From assembly GCF_003853645.1 (NCBI RefSeq), contig NZ_QTPO01000037.1, positions 27,831 through 91,830 on the forward strand: DNA of 64,000 bases, given 5' to 3'. Below are positions 1 to 9,026 of this stretch, in pieces (the first letter of the stretch is position 1; every line of letters starts with the position of its first letter). The stretch is from Burkholderia sp. Bp9143. GTDB lineage: Bacteria; Pseudomonadota; Gammaproteobacteria; Burkholderiales; Burkholderiaceae. Both the position numbers and the translations under genes were made by a program. The notes beneath the pieces are model-generated. The model saw nothing but the letters and a program-made list of their open reading frames with translations. It was not told the DNA's origin and searched no databases.

Positions 1-618
1 ATCGTGCATCGCAGCCTCGTCGATCAGCTGCTGCCGCGCATCGAGAAGGCCTATGCGTCGGTGAAGGTCGGCAGCCCGCTCGAGGAAGGCACGCTCGTCG
101 GTCCGCTGGTCGACCGTGCGTCGTTCGACGCGATGCAGAAGGCGCTGGCCGATGCGCGCGAGCAGGGCGGCGAAGTGAAGGGCGGCGAGCGCATCGACGT
201 CGGCCACGCGGATGCGTACTACGTGCGTCCGGCGATCGTGCGGATGCCGAAGCAATCGGCGGTGGTCGAGCGCGAGACGTTCGCACCGATTCTCTACGTG
301 ATGGTGTACGACAACTTCGAAGACGCGATCGACGTGCACAACGCAGTGCCGCAGGGCCTGTCGTCGGCGATCTTCACGAACGACATGCGCGAGGCCGAGC
401 AGTTCATGTCGGCGGCGGGCAGCGATTGCGGGATCGTCAACGTGAACATCGGCACGAGCGGTGCGGAAATCGGCGGCGCGTTCGGCGGCGAGAAGGAAAC
501 GGGCGGCGGCCGTGAGTCGGGTTCGGATGCGTGGAAGGCGTATATGCGCCGTGCGACGAACACGATCAACTACAGCCGTCAGCTGCCGCTGGCGCAGGGG
601 GTGAAGTTCGACGTGTGA
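1..618 (+). CDS. amaB: Aldehyde dehydrogenase, ALDH7 family, C-terminal part (gene starts before the window)
   Basis: The last 205 residues of an NAD(P)-dependent aldehyde dehydrogenase; the N-terminal part and catalytic cysteine lie outside the window. The tail GGAFGGEKETGGGRESGSD, followed by an Ala-Tyr-Met-Arg-Arg stretch, is typical of the ALDH7 (antiquitin) group, which oxidises alpha-aminoadipic semialdehyde / piperideine-6-carboxylate in lysine breakdown. The ELFAP-like substrate segment reads RETFAPILYVM. The frame is open from base 1 and ends in TGA at 616-618. A hairpin follows directly, so this is the last gene of its transcript. Family assignment is firm; the exact substrate is inferred from the family. 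Confidence 0.85.
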   Translation: MVHRSLVDQLLPRIEKAYASVKVGSPLEEGTLVGPLVDRASFDAMQKALADAREQGGEVKGGERIDVGHADAYYVRPAIVRMPKQSAVVERETFAPILYVMVYDNFEDAIDVHNAVPQGLSSAIFTNDMREAEQFMSAAGSDCGIVNVNIGTSGAEIGGAFGGEKETGGGRESGSDAWKAYMRRATNTINYSRQLPLAQGVKFDV

Positions 619-657
619 TGCGGGGCGCCCGGGAGGGCGCCTTGACGGTCGAATGAA

Positions 658-697
658 AAAGGGCTGGTTGCCGCGAATGCGGTAACCGGCCCTTGTC
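658..697. terminator. Rho-independent-type hairpin after the aldehyde dehydrogenase
   Basis: Arms GGGCTGGTTGCCGC (661-674) and GCGGTAACCGGCCC (679-692) pair over 14 positions with two G-U pairs around a GAAT loop. An A run precedes it and TTGTCGTTT follows. It separates the + strand dehydrogenase from the - strand channel gene and could serve both strands. Confidence 0.7.
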
Positions 698-758
698 GTT
701 TCCGGCGATGCGTGCGCTGCGATGCTCGATCGGAGCGCACGCCCGCTCAATGACTCAC

Positions 759-3221
759 TTAAGGTTCATGTCGCGCCGACCCGTCGCTCGCCGGCATGTT
801 CTGCACGACCAGCATCTGCGGCGTCGACAGTGTGATCTTTGCCGCCCGCAACTGCTTCAGGATCTCGAACAGCAGGTCGCTCTTCGTCGAGCTCGCGATT
901 CGCGGGCTCGCCACGTAGCCCGTGACGCTCAGCGTGATCCCGTCCGGCGCCAGCTGGCTGAACGTGACCGACGGCGCCGGCTTGTCGAGAATCGCCGGGT
1001 GCTCGCAATACGCATCGAGCAGCAGGTCGCGCACCTGCTCGGGGTCGGTGTTCAGCGGGAACGTCAGCATCAGCGTCGCGACACCCTGCGTGCTGTTGCC
1101 CATCGTCACGTTGCGCACGTTCTGCGAGATCAGCTGCGAGTTCGGCACGATCACGGTCGAGCGGTCGCTGAGCTGGATCTCGGTCGCGCGCACGTTGATG
1201 CGGCGGATGTCGCCTTCGACGCCCGCGATGCTGACCATGTCGCCCACCTTCACCGGCCGTTCTGTCAGCAGGATCAGCCCCGACACGAAGTTCTTCACGA
1301 TCTCCTGCAGGCCGAAACCGATACCGACCGACAGCGCACTGACGATCCACGCAAGGTTGCTCCATCTGACGCCGAGCAGCCCCAGCGTCATCAGCACGAG
1401 CAGCACGTAGCCGACGTTGGTGAACAGCGTGATCAGCGACACGCGCATCCCCGTGTCCATGCCGAGCGCCGGCATGAACTCGCTGTCGAGCCAGCGGCGC
1501 ACCGAGCGCAGCAGGTAGAAGCCGATCGTCAACCCGATTCCCGCGTTCAGGATCCGGTCGGGCATGATGTTCAGGCTCTGCAGCCGCTGGCCGCCGATCA
1601 TCGCGACCGCGCTGTCGAGCAGGTCGCTCGGCGTCGTGCCGAAACCGCCCGTCAGCAGCGCGATCGCCGCGACCAGCATCAGCAGGCTCGTGCCGAGGCC
1701 GGACACGACGGTGTGGGCCTGCTCGAGATGCCGGTCGTCGAGCGCGAACAGATGCTTGATCTGCTTGCCGGTCGACAGGTTCGCGGAGAACAGGCTTTCG
1801 CTCGCGTCGCGCGTCAGTTGGGTCAGGATGTAGACGCCGCACAGCACGATCTCGAACCATACGAGCTCGTACGTGATGAAGCGCGCGACCGTGATGTAGC
1901 CGATCAGCAGCGCGACCAGCGACACGACGATCGCCAGCGTGACGCCGGCGTGGATCAGCCCCGCGAGCGTCGAGCGTTGCTCGGGCGATTCGCCGGCGGC
2001 CGCGAGCGCGGCGCGCTCGCGGTTCGCGCGCAGCAGCGATGCACCGACGGTCAGCGTGACGACCAGCGAGACGATGCCGCGGCCGAACAGCGTGACCGAC
2101 AGGCTGGTATCGACGATCCGGTTGATCGATTCGAGCGTGCCGGACATCAGCAGCAGCGCGGCCAGCACGCCGGGGAACGGCCGCATCGCGAGCGCGACGG
2201 GATCGGCGAGCGCCGGCAGCCGCCACGACGGATGCTTCGTGCAGAGCAGCGCACGGCCGAGGCCGGCGATCAGCGCGCAGGTCACGGCGAGCTTCGCGAA
2301 CTGGTCCCACAGATCGCTCATCGACGGCGTGAGCTCGTAGTGGCGGGCGAGTGCGAGATAGAGGATCTGGACGGCGACCGCGGTCGCGAGCAGCGTCGAG
2401 AACGCCGTCGCCAGCGCCAGCGCGCTGCGCCGCAGCCGGGTGGGCGGCAGACGGTTCAGGCAGAACCACGCGAGCCCTCGTTCGACGACGCGGCGGCCGC
2501 CGAGCCACGCAGCGACCGCCGCGATCAGCAGCAGCGTGGTGACTGCGCGCTGTCCCGGCGTCCACGACGAGCGCAGCATGTCGCGCAGTTCGTCGTTGAA
2601 GTCTTCGAGCCGCTGAACGTCGTCCGGCGACAGATGGAACAGCGGCAGCCAGAACTGCGCGGCGAAGATGCTGCCCGAACGGAACGCGAGCTGGTTCTTC
2701 AGCAGACTGCGGTGCAGCTTCGCGAACTGGTCGTTCAGGTTCGCGAGATTCGCCTTCTGGTCGGCCGCCTGCTTCAGCGCCGCTTCGATTTGCGTCTTGC
2801 GCGCGTTCAGCGTCGCCCGCTGTTGCGCGACCGCGGGCGTTTCGGGGGACGCGCCCGGGGCCGGCGGCGGGCCGAGCACGTCGAGCTGCGCCTGGACTTG
2901 CGTGCGCTGCGGTGCGAGCTGGCCATGCAGCTTTTCGACGTCGGCGCTCAATTCCTGGGTCGCGTCGCCGAGTTCGTCGAGTTCCTTGCTGTTGGTCGCG
3001 TTCGACGTCTGCTGCTTGATGCGGTCCTGTTGAACCTGTGTCTGTTTGAGCCGCGCAACCGCGTCGCTCAGCGAAATGGTCGGCACCGGGACGCCGACGC
3101 CGCTCGCAGTCGGCGCGGATGCGGCAGCCGGAAACGCCGAAGCGGTCGCGAGCGCCGCGAACTGCAGCAGTGCGAACAGCGCGATCCGGCGTACGTACGT
3201 GGATAGTCGTTGTATGGACAT
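759..3221 (-). CDS. Large mechanosensitive channel of the MscS superfamily (DUF3772-type)
   Basis: An 820-residue inner-membrane protein. It has a signal peptide (residues 1-30, ending near ATASAFPAAA), a Gln/Lys-rich periplasmic coiled-coil region (about 40-165), many membrane segments in the middle, and a C-terminal MscS domain. The pore helix and upper beta domain are visible in VGIGFGLQEIVKNFVSGLI and RPVKVGDMVSIAGVEGDI, then VIVPNSQLISQNVRN. Such proteins release solutes on hypo-osmotic shock. The frame is open 38 codons further upstream, but the ATG at 3221 directly precedes the signal peptide; no strong ribosome-binding site is seen. Monocistronic; downstream lies the hairpin at 658-697. 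Confidence 0.88.
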   Translation of the reverse strand: MSIQRLSTYVRRIALFALLQFAALATASAFPAAASAPTASGVGVPVPTISLSDAVARLKQTQVQQDRIKQQTSNATNSKELDELGDATQELSADVEKLHGQLAPQRTQVQAQLDVLGPPPAPGASPETPAVAQQRATLNARKTQIEAALKQAADQKANLANLNDQFAKLHRSLLKNQLAFRSGSIFAAQFWLPLFHLSPDDVQRLEDFNDELRDMLRSSWTPGQRAVTTLLLIAAVAAWLGGRRVVERGLAWFCLNRLPPTRLRRSALALATAFSTLLATAVAVQILYLALARHYELTPSMSDLWDQFAKLAVTCALIAGLGRALLCTKHPSWRLPALADPVALAMRPFPGVLAALLLMSGTLESINRIVDTSLSVTLFGRGIVSLVVTLTVGASLLRANRERAALAAAGESPEQRSTLAGLIHAGVTLAIVVSLVALLIGYITVARFITYELVWFEIVLCGVYILTQLTRDASESLFSANLSTGKQIKHLFALDDRHLEQAHTVVSGLGTSLLMLVAAIALLTGGFGTTPSDLLDSAVAMIGGQRLQSLNIMPDRILNAGIGLTIGFYLLRSVRRWLDSEFMPALGMDTGMRVSLITLFTNVGYVLLVLMTLGLLGVRWSNLAWIVSALSVGIGFGLQEIVKNFVSGLILLTERPVKVGDMVSIAGVEGDIRRINVRATEIQLSDRSTVIVPNSQLISQNVRNVTMGNSTQGVATLMLTFPLNTDPEQVRDLLLDAYCEHPAILDKPAPSVTFSQLAPDGITLSVTGYVASPRIASSTKSDLLFEILKQLRAAKITLSTPQMLVVQNMPASDGSARHEP

Positions 3222-3637
3222 GGAATGCTTACGTTTTGCCGACAATGCCGGGCGACGAAAGGCGCCCGGAAGCCGGGCGTTGGCCCGGTAGCATGTTACC
3301 GGGGCATGGCGACCGCAGTGACGTCGATTGCGCACCTGACCGGTCGCGCACAGGGTCGCCCGCGCGGGCTTGCTATGGTCCTGTGTGCCCTTGCCGACGG
3401 GGCCGTGCCGGTTCCGGTCGCAGTCGGACAGCGGTTTCTCGCGATGCCGGCAAACCTTACAGATCCGACAGACGGTTACGCAATTTACACATTACCGGGC
3501 CTGAAAATGGGGTGTCCGAACCGGTTCGCCACGCGACGCGGCCGGCGCGGCGTGCCGGTACAATGCAGCGAAACGCCCGACGGCGGCCGCTGGCCGCCGG
3601 ACAACAACACACGACACGATCAGGAGACACGACCAAG
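3222..3637. other. Divergent intergenic region between the channel and MFS genes
   Basis: About 416 bases separate two divergent starts, so both promoters must lie here. Open frames crossing it are arginine-rich and of no recognisable family. A run at 3478-3500 (ACGCAATTTACACATTACC) is locally AT-richer and the most promoter-like stretch, but no convincing -35/-10 pair or operator palindrome is seen. Confidence 0.4.
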
Positions 3638-5053
3638 ATGGTCTCAACGGACAGCTTTCCACAGGTAACCTCGTCCTCTTCCATCGACGCCGGCTCGATT
3701 TCAGCCCGCCTCGATCGCCTGCCGCCGACCCGCAGCGTCTGGAAGCTCGTCGTGCTGCTGAGCCTCGGCTTCTTCTTCGAACTCTACGATCTGCTGTACA
3801 GCGGCTACGTCGCGCCGGGCCTCGTGAAAAGCGGGATCCTGTCCGCGACGACTCACGGCCTGTTCGGCACCACGGGCGTCGCGAGCTTCATCGCGGCGCT
3901 GTTCTCCGGCCTCTTCATCGGCACCATCGCATGCGGCTTCCTCGCGGACCGCTTCGGCCGCCGCGCGATCTTCACCTGGTCGTTGCTGTGGTACTCGGCT
4001 GCCAACGTCGTGATGGCGTTCCAGGACACGGCAGGCGGATTGAACTTCTGGCGCTTCGTCGTCGGTCTCGGCCTCGGCGTCGAGATGGTGACGATCGGCA
4101 CGTATATCTCCGAACTCGTGCCGAAGCAGATCCGCGGCCGTGCGTTCGCGTGCGAGCAGGCGGTCGGGTTCGTCGCGGTGCCGGTGGTCGCGTTCCTCGC
4201 GTACCTGCTCGTGCCGCACGCACCGCTCGGCCTCGACGGCTGGCGCTGGGTCGTGCTGATCGGCGCGCACGGCGCGCTGTTCGTGTGGTGGATTCGCCGC
4301 GCGTTACCGGAAAGCCCGCGCTGGCTCGCGCAGCAGGGCCGCGTCGACGAAGCCGACCGCATCATGCGCGCGCTCGAGGCGAAGGTCGAAGCCGAATACG
4401 GCCGGCCGCTGCCGCCACCCGCGCCGGCCGAGCCGGTGCCGCCGCGCGGCAGCTTCCGCGACATGTGGGTGCCGCCGTATCGCAGCCGCACGATCATGAT
4501 GACGATCTTCAACGTGTTCCAGACGGTCGGCTTCTACGGCTTCGCGAACTGGGTGCCGACACTGCTGATCAAGCAGGGCATCACGATCACGTCGAGCCTC
4601 ATGTATTCGAGCGTGATCGCGCTCGCGGCGCCGCTCGGCCCGCTGATCGGCCTCGTGATCGCCGATCGCTTCGAGCGCAAGTCGGTGATCGTCTCGATGG
4701 CGGCGGCGATCGTCGTCTGCGGGCTGCTGTTCAGCCAGACGACGGTGGGCGCGTTCCTGATCGTGCTCGGCATCGGCCTCACGCTCGCGAGCAACATCAT
4801 GTCGTACAGCTTCCACGCGTATCAGGCCGAGCTGTTCCCGACGTCGATCCGCGCGCGCGCGGTGGGCTTCGTCTACTCGTGGAGCCGCTTCTCGGCGATC
4901 TTCTCGTCGTTCGTGATCGCGGCCGTGCTGAAAGGCTTCGGCACGTTCGGCGTGTTCGCGTTCATCGCCGGCGCGATGGTGATCGTGATGGCCGCGATCG
5001 GGTTCATGGGGCCGCGCACCAAAGGCATCGCGCTCGAAACCATCTCGAAGTAG
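3638..5053 (+). CDS. MFS transporter, metabolite:H+ symporter (NiaP/sugar-porter-like)
   Basis: A 471-residue carrier with 12 predicted membrane segments. The loop 2-3 signature reads GFLADRFGRRAIF and an equivalent second-half motif reads IADRFERKSV. The N-terminal block FFFELYDLLYSGYVAPGLV resembles niacin/aromatic-acid-type members of the sugar porter group, so an organic acid or vitamin is a plausible substrate, but this is not shown. ATG 3638 is preceded by AGGAGA (3622-3627) at good spacing; the frame upstream of it is arginine-rich and lacks membrane character. It stands alone, with no catabolic neighbour to suggest a substrate. Confidence 0.82.
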   Translation: MVSTDSFPQVTSSSSIDAGSISARLDRLPPTRSVWKLVVLLSLGFFFELYDLLYSGYVAPGLVKSGILSATTHGLFGTTGVASFIAALFSGLFIGTIACGFLADRFGRRAIFTWSLLWYSAANVVMAFQDTAGGLNFWRFVVGLGLGVEMVTIGTYISELVPKQIRGRAFACEQAVGFVAVPVVAFLAYLLVPHAPLGLDGWRWVVLIGAHGALFVWWIRRALPESPRWLAQQGRVDEADRIMRALEAKVEAEYGRPLPPPAPAEPVPPRGSFRDMWVPPYRSRTIMMTIFNVFQTVGFYGFANWVPTLLIKQGITITSSLMYSSVIALAAPLGPLIGLVIADRFERKSVIVSMAAAIVVCGLLFSQTTVGAFLIVLGIGLTLASNIMSYSFHAYQAELFPTSIRARAVGFVYSWSRFSAIFSSFVIAAVLKGFGTFGVFAFIAGAMVIVMAAIGFMGPRTKGIALETISK

Positions 5054-5087
5054 ACGATGGTTGCGCACTCGCGTGTCGCGTGCGGCA

Positions 5088-5105
5088 CGCGGGTGAATTC
5101 CCGCG
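5088..5105 (+). terminator. Possible terminator hairpin after the MFS gene
   Basis: CGCGGG-TGAATT-CCCGCG is a perfect 6-bp stem 35 bases after the stop codon, followed by GTTTC. The T tract is weak, so this is only a candidate. The rest of 5054-5433 shows no gene; TTGACG at 5262-5267 could be a -35 box for the next gene, but no matching -10 was found. Confidence 0.4.
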
Positions 5106-5433
5106 GTTTCATGTTGCCGAAAACGCCCGACGAAGCAACCTGCCATGCGGCGTCAAAGCTGGCGGCAACGAGTTGAAACAAAGCGTGACGAAGCGAAAAA
5201 GCGCTGCAAGACCGGAGGTCCGGCCCTGCCGATCGTTGTCCGCGCGGGTAAAATAAAAGACTTGACGACACATTAGCCGCCATCTGACCGAACGCGTCGC
5301 ACTCGCGAACGGCTCCACCGCGAAGAGGCGTCGGCGCCGGGTGCAAGCGATGCCGCCGGCGTGTCGATGGCTCGTGCGGAAGACGCGCCGTTCGCAACGT
5401 GCGGCGGCCGGATCGGCCGACGGCTTCGATCGC

Positions 5434-6618
5434 ATGATGCTTTCCGACCTGACGCGGCGGTTGCCGAACCCGCGTTGCCGTACCTTCGCAGTCGCCACGT
5501 ATGTGTGGCTCGCGGCCGCTCTCCCGATCTCCGTTCTTGTCGCGCGGCCGGCCTTTGCCGCGTCCGACGTGCCGTCGGCCGCTGCTACGTCATCCTCATC
5601 AACGGCTTCGGCCGCGCATCCGGCTTCGCCAGCTCATGTGTCGTCCGGCGTAGCGCCGGCATCCGCGGCATCCCCCGTGCATCATGCGCCACCCGCCATC
5701 GGGGCATCGGGGGCATCGCCGGCTTCCGCGGCTTCCACGGCATCGCCTGCATCGGCGGCGTCCGGCACGCCGGCGAGCGAAGCCGAGGCCCCCGCACCGA
5801 CGCCCCCGCGCCAGCATCCGCCGCTGTCGGCCGGAGAGGCGAAGAATGCAACCGCGCGTGCGATCGACATGCGCAAGCGCTTCACGCAGGAAGTCACGCG
5901 ACGTCTGAACGTGCCGGCGAGCGAGCAGCGCGGGTACGGCGACCGCCTGCAGAAGGCGCTCGCCGATGAGAGTCTCGGCGACCTGGCCGGCGAATACGTC
6001 GCGATGGTCGACCGCGCGCCGAACGTGCAGGCGCTGTTCATCTACTTCCGCGCGACGCCGAACAATGCGTGGCTGCTGATCGGCGCGTCGCCGGTCGGCA
6101 CCGGCTGGCCCGGCAAATACGATCACTTCCTGACGCCGCTCGGCGTGTTCCACCACTCACCCGACAACATGGATTTCCGCGCGGAAGGCACGACGAACGA
6201 CAACGGCATTCGCGGCTACGGCAAGCGCGACATGCGCATCTACGATTTCGGCTGGGTGGACGGCGAGCGCGGCTGGGGCAAGGGCGGCAAGTCGCCGATG
6301 CGCTTCCAGATGCACGCGACCGACCCCGATCGCCTCGAGCCGCTGCTCGGCATCCGGCACTCGAAAGGCTGCGTGCGCATCCCGGCTTCGCTGAACACGT
6401 TCCTGGACCGGCACGGCATTCTCGACGACGACTACCAGGCGCGCGTCGAGGCCGGCAAGTCGTTGTGGGTGCTGCGCCATGATCGCGACATCACGCCGAT
6501 CGCCGGCCGCTACCTGGTCGTGATCGACAGCGCGCGCAAGACACGTCCGGCATGGTCGCCGGCGCCGGGGCGCAACGCATGGTCGAAGCTGCCGAAGAGC
6601 GGCGATACGGCGGACTGA
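5434..6618 (+). CDS. Exported L,D-transpeptidase (YkuD domain)
   Basis: A 394-residue periplasmic enzyme. Residues 1-44 form a signal peptide ending at RPAFA; residues 45-130 are a low-complexity Ala/Ser/Pro linker (many ASPASA-like units). The YkuD domain follows (about 190-350) with the catalytic signature HSKGCVR: His309 and nucleophile Cys313. Such enzymes form 3-3 peptidoglycan cross-links or attach proteins to peptidoglycan. An in-frame GTG at 5341 would add 31 residues before the signal peptide, so ATG 5434 was preferred; its ribosome-binding site is weak. Its neighbour on the other strand is a penicillin-binding protein, so two wall-synthesis genes lie tail to tail. Confidence 0.87.
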   Translation: MMLSDLTRRLPNPRCRTFAVATYVWLAAALPISVLVARPAFAASDVPSAAATSSSSTASAAHPASPAHVSSGVAPASAASPVHHAPPAIGASGASPASAASTASPASAASGTPASEAEAPAPTPPRQHPPLSAGEAKNATARAIDMRKRFTQEVTRRLNVPASEQRGYGDRLQKALADESLGDLAGEYVAMVDRAPNVQALFIYFRATPNNAWLLIGASPVGTGWPGKYDHFLTPLGVFHHSPDNMDFRAEGTTNDNGIRGYGKRDMRIYDFGWVDGERGWGKGGKSPMRFQMHATDPDRLEPLLGIRHSKGCVRIPASLNTFLDRHGILDDDYQARVEAGKSLWVLRHDRDITPIAGRYLVVIDSARKTRPAWSPAPGRNAWSKLPKSGDTAD

Positions 6619-6689
6619 CGGCAGCCGGCCCGCCGGCGTGGGAGATACACGGATGAGAGCGAATCCGTTCTATCGATGCGTGCCGGGAT

Positions 6690-6713
6690 CGCTTCGTCCA
6701 GGTGAACGAAGCG
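6690..6713. terminator. Hairpin between convergent wall-synthesis genes
   Basis: CGCTTCGT and ACGAAGCG form a perfect 8-bp stem with an 8-base loop in the 112-base gap between the convergent transpeptidase and penicillin-binding protein genes. It could stop transcription from both sides. The T tract is poor. Confidence 0.4.
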
Positions 6714-6730
6714 TCGTTGCCGTGCGGCGG

Positions 6731-8929
6731 TCAGCGGAAAATCTTCAGCCAGTCGAACAGGCCGGGGTGCGGACGCCGCCGCGGTGCCGGCACCGGTGCA
6801 CTGCGCGGCCGGAAGTCGGGCGAGAACTGCACTTGCGGGTCGATCGCACGCGCTCGCAGCGCCGCATCGTAGAACGAGCCGACGATCGGCAGCGCGCTGT
6901 GCGCGCCCGCACCCCAGTAATCGCTGCGCAGCGTCACGTTGCCGTCGTCGAAGCCGACCCACGCGCCGGCCACCAGTTGCGGATGCATCAGGATGAACCA
7001 GCCGTCCGTGTTGTCCTGCGTCGTGCCGGTCTTGCCCGCGACGTCGATGCGAATCCCGTAGCGCGAGCGGATGTCGGCCCCGGTCCCGTAATCGACGACG
7101 CCGCGCATCACGTCGACCAGCGTCTGTGCCGCGTTCACCGGCAACGCGCGCTCGGGCGGCGCGCTGCCGAATGCGGCGAGCACCTTGCCGTCGCGGTCCT
7201 CGATGCGCGTGATCATCTGCGGCGCGACGTACACGCCGCGGTTGGCGATCGTCCCGTACGCGGACACCATTTCCTTCAGCGTGACGGGGCTCGTACCGAG
7301 CGCGAGCGACGGCACCGCGTCGAGCGGACTTTCGCGCACGCCCATCGCGCGTGCGAGCTGCGCGACCCTGGCCGCGCCTTCGCGCTGCATCACCTGTGCG
7401 GTGATGCGGTTGCGTGACAGCGCGAGCGCGTCGCGCAGCGTCATCGGCTCGCCGGTCGGCGGCTCCTCGTCCGTCGGGTGCCAGACCGCATGCGCGCCGA
7501 TCGGGATTGCGACAGGACGATCGACGAACGTATCGCCTGGCCGCATGCCGTCCGCGAACGCGGCGCCATAGACGAACGGCTTGAACGTCGAGCCCGGCTG
7601 GCGCCGCGCCTGCACGACGTGATCGAACGGCTCGCTGCCGAAATCGGGGCTGCCGACCCACGCGCGGATCGCGCCGTTGCGCGGATCGATCGCGACGAAG
7701 CCGGCCTGCACCTGCGTCTTGCGCTCGCACAACGCGCGCACGAACGCGTGATTCGCGCCGAGCTGCTTCAGCGCCGCCATATCGGCGAGTCCCGCGTCGC
7801 GCGCAGCGCGATAGTCGGGCGTCTGCCGGATGAAGCCGCGGAACAGGTCGTTGCGCAGCCCGCAGCCGGACGGGTTGTGCCACGCGCTGTCGGCGATCGC
7901 CTGCAGGCGATCGGTTTGCTGCGTCAGCGCTTGCGTCGCCATGTCCTGCAGCTGCGCATCGAGCGTCGTGCGCACGACGAGGCCGTCCGAGTAGAGATCG
8001 TAGTTGTTGCGGTCGGCCCAGGCGATCAGCCACTTGCGCAACTGCACAGCGAAGTGCGGGGCAGGGCCCGGCTGCGCGGTCTGCGGCTCGAAGTCGACAC
8101 GCAGCGGCCGGCGCTGCAATTGCGCGAGCTGCCGCGGCGACAGCATGCCCATCGCGGCCATCCGCTCGAGCACGATGTTGCGGCGCTGGACCGCGCGCTC
8201 CGGATTCAGCACCGGGTTGTAGTAGCTGTTGCCCTTCAGCATCCCGACGAGCGTCGCACTTTCGACGATGTCGAGCTGGTCCGCCGATTTGCCGAAATAG
8301 GTCCGCGCGGCCATCTCGACGCCGTACGCGTTGTACAGGAACGGCACCGTGTTCAGGTAGGTCTCGAGGATCTCGTTCTTGCTGTACACCGTCTCGATCT
8401 TGAACGCGGTGATCAGTTCCTTCACCTTGCGCGTGAGCGTCGGCGCGCGGCCGACTTCGTCCGGATACAGGTTGCGCGCGAGCTGCTGGGTGATCGTCGA
8501 GCCACCCTGGCGGCTGCCCGAGAACGTATGCAGCCCGGCCGCGAGCGTGCGGCGCAAGTCGATGCCGTGGTGCGTGTAGAAGCGATGGTCCTCGGTCGCG
8601 ATCAGCGCGTCGACCATGTGCGGCGAGATCTGCTTGAGCGGCACCCATTCGCGGTTGACGGGCCGGAATTCGGCGATCAGCTGGCCGTCGGCCGACAGCA
8701 CGCGCGCGGGACGGTCGATGCGCGCCTTGCGGATGTCGCCGATGCTCGGCGTGAACGGGATGAACGCGAGCAGGACCAGCAGGCCGAGCAGCGGTATCGC
8801 GGCGAGCGTCAGCGCGACGCCGCGGCGGGTCGGATGGCGCAGACGATGCCACGCGCCGGCGCCCAGCGCGCGGGCGCCGGTACGGCAGCGAAGCCACAGA
8901 TCTCGAAGAAACGGCACGAAGCGATTCAC
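6731..8929 (-). CDS. Bifunctional class A penicillin-binding protein (PBP1A-like)
   Basis: 732 residues. A short cytoplasmic part and one membrane anchor (about 38-60) precede the GT51 glycosyltransferase domain, with EDHRFYTHHGID (catalytic Glu113) and GGSTITQQLARN. The transpeptidase domain carries all three motifs: STFK (Ser447, Lys450), SRN (505-507) and KTG (633-635). It polymerises and cross-links peptidoglycan at the inner membrane. It is shorter than E. coli PBP1a/1b and lacks an obvious OB domain, so it may be an accessory class A enzyme. The start is GTG 8929 with no good Shine-Dalgarno sequence, so the exact N-terminus is uncertain. Confidence 0.9.
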   Translation of the reverse strand: MNRFVPFLRDLWLRCRTGARALGAGAWHRLRHPTRRGVALTLAAIPLLGLLVLLAFIPFTPSIGDIRKARIDRPARVLSADGQLIAEFRPVNREWVPLKQISPHMVDALIATEDHRFYTHHGIDLRRTLAAGLHTFSGSRQGGSTITQQLARNLYPDEVGRAPTLTRKVKELITAFKIETVYSKNEILETYLNTVPFLYNAYGVEMAARTYFGKSADQLDIVESATLVGMLKGNSYYNPVLNPERAVQRRNIVLERMAAMGMLSPRQLAQLQRRPLRVDFEPQTAQPGPAPHFAVQLRKWLIAWADRNNYDLYSDGLVVRTTLDAQLQDMATQALTQQTDRLQAIADSAWHNPSGCGLRNDLFRGFIRQTPDYRAARDAGLADMAALKQLGANHAFVRALCERKTQVQAGFVAIDPRNGAIRAWVGSPDFGSEPFDHVVQARRQPGSTFKPFVYGAAFADGMRPGDTFVDRPVAIPIGAHAVWHPTDEEPPTGEPMTLRDALALSRNRITAQVMQREGAARVAQLARAMGVRESPLDAVPSLALGTSPVTLKEMVSAYGTIANRGVYVAPQMITRIEDRDGKVLAAFGSAPPERALPVNAAQTLVDVMRGVVDYGTGADIRSRYGIRIDVAGKTGTTQDNTDGWFILMHPQLVAGAWVGFDDGNVTLRSDYWGAGAHSALPIVGSFYDAALRARAIDPQVQFSPDFRPRSAPVPAPRRRPHPGLFDWLKIFR

Positions 8930-9026
8930 GGCGGCAGGAGCGCGATCGGAAAAGGCGCGATCCTAGCAAACCGCGCGGCGCTGCCTGTGGCCAAAACGCC
9001 CGTTTTCTTGCAGGAGTTACAGACGA

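Noticed and set aside
693..3206. An 837-codon + strand open frame opposite the MscS-type channel gene
   Set aside because: Extremely rich in Arg, Asp, Gln and His, with no domain; a typical antisense shadow of a high-GC gene. The - strand frame has signal peptide, membrane segments and the MscS domain.
8991..9010. AAAACG-CC-CGTTTT palindrome between the PBP and MocR genes
   Set aside because: The loop of two bases is too short for a terminator and it is unsupported as an operator; chance is likely.
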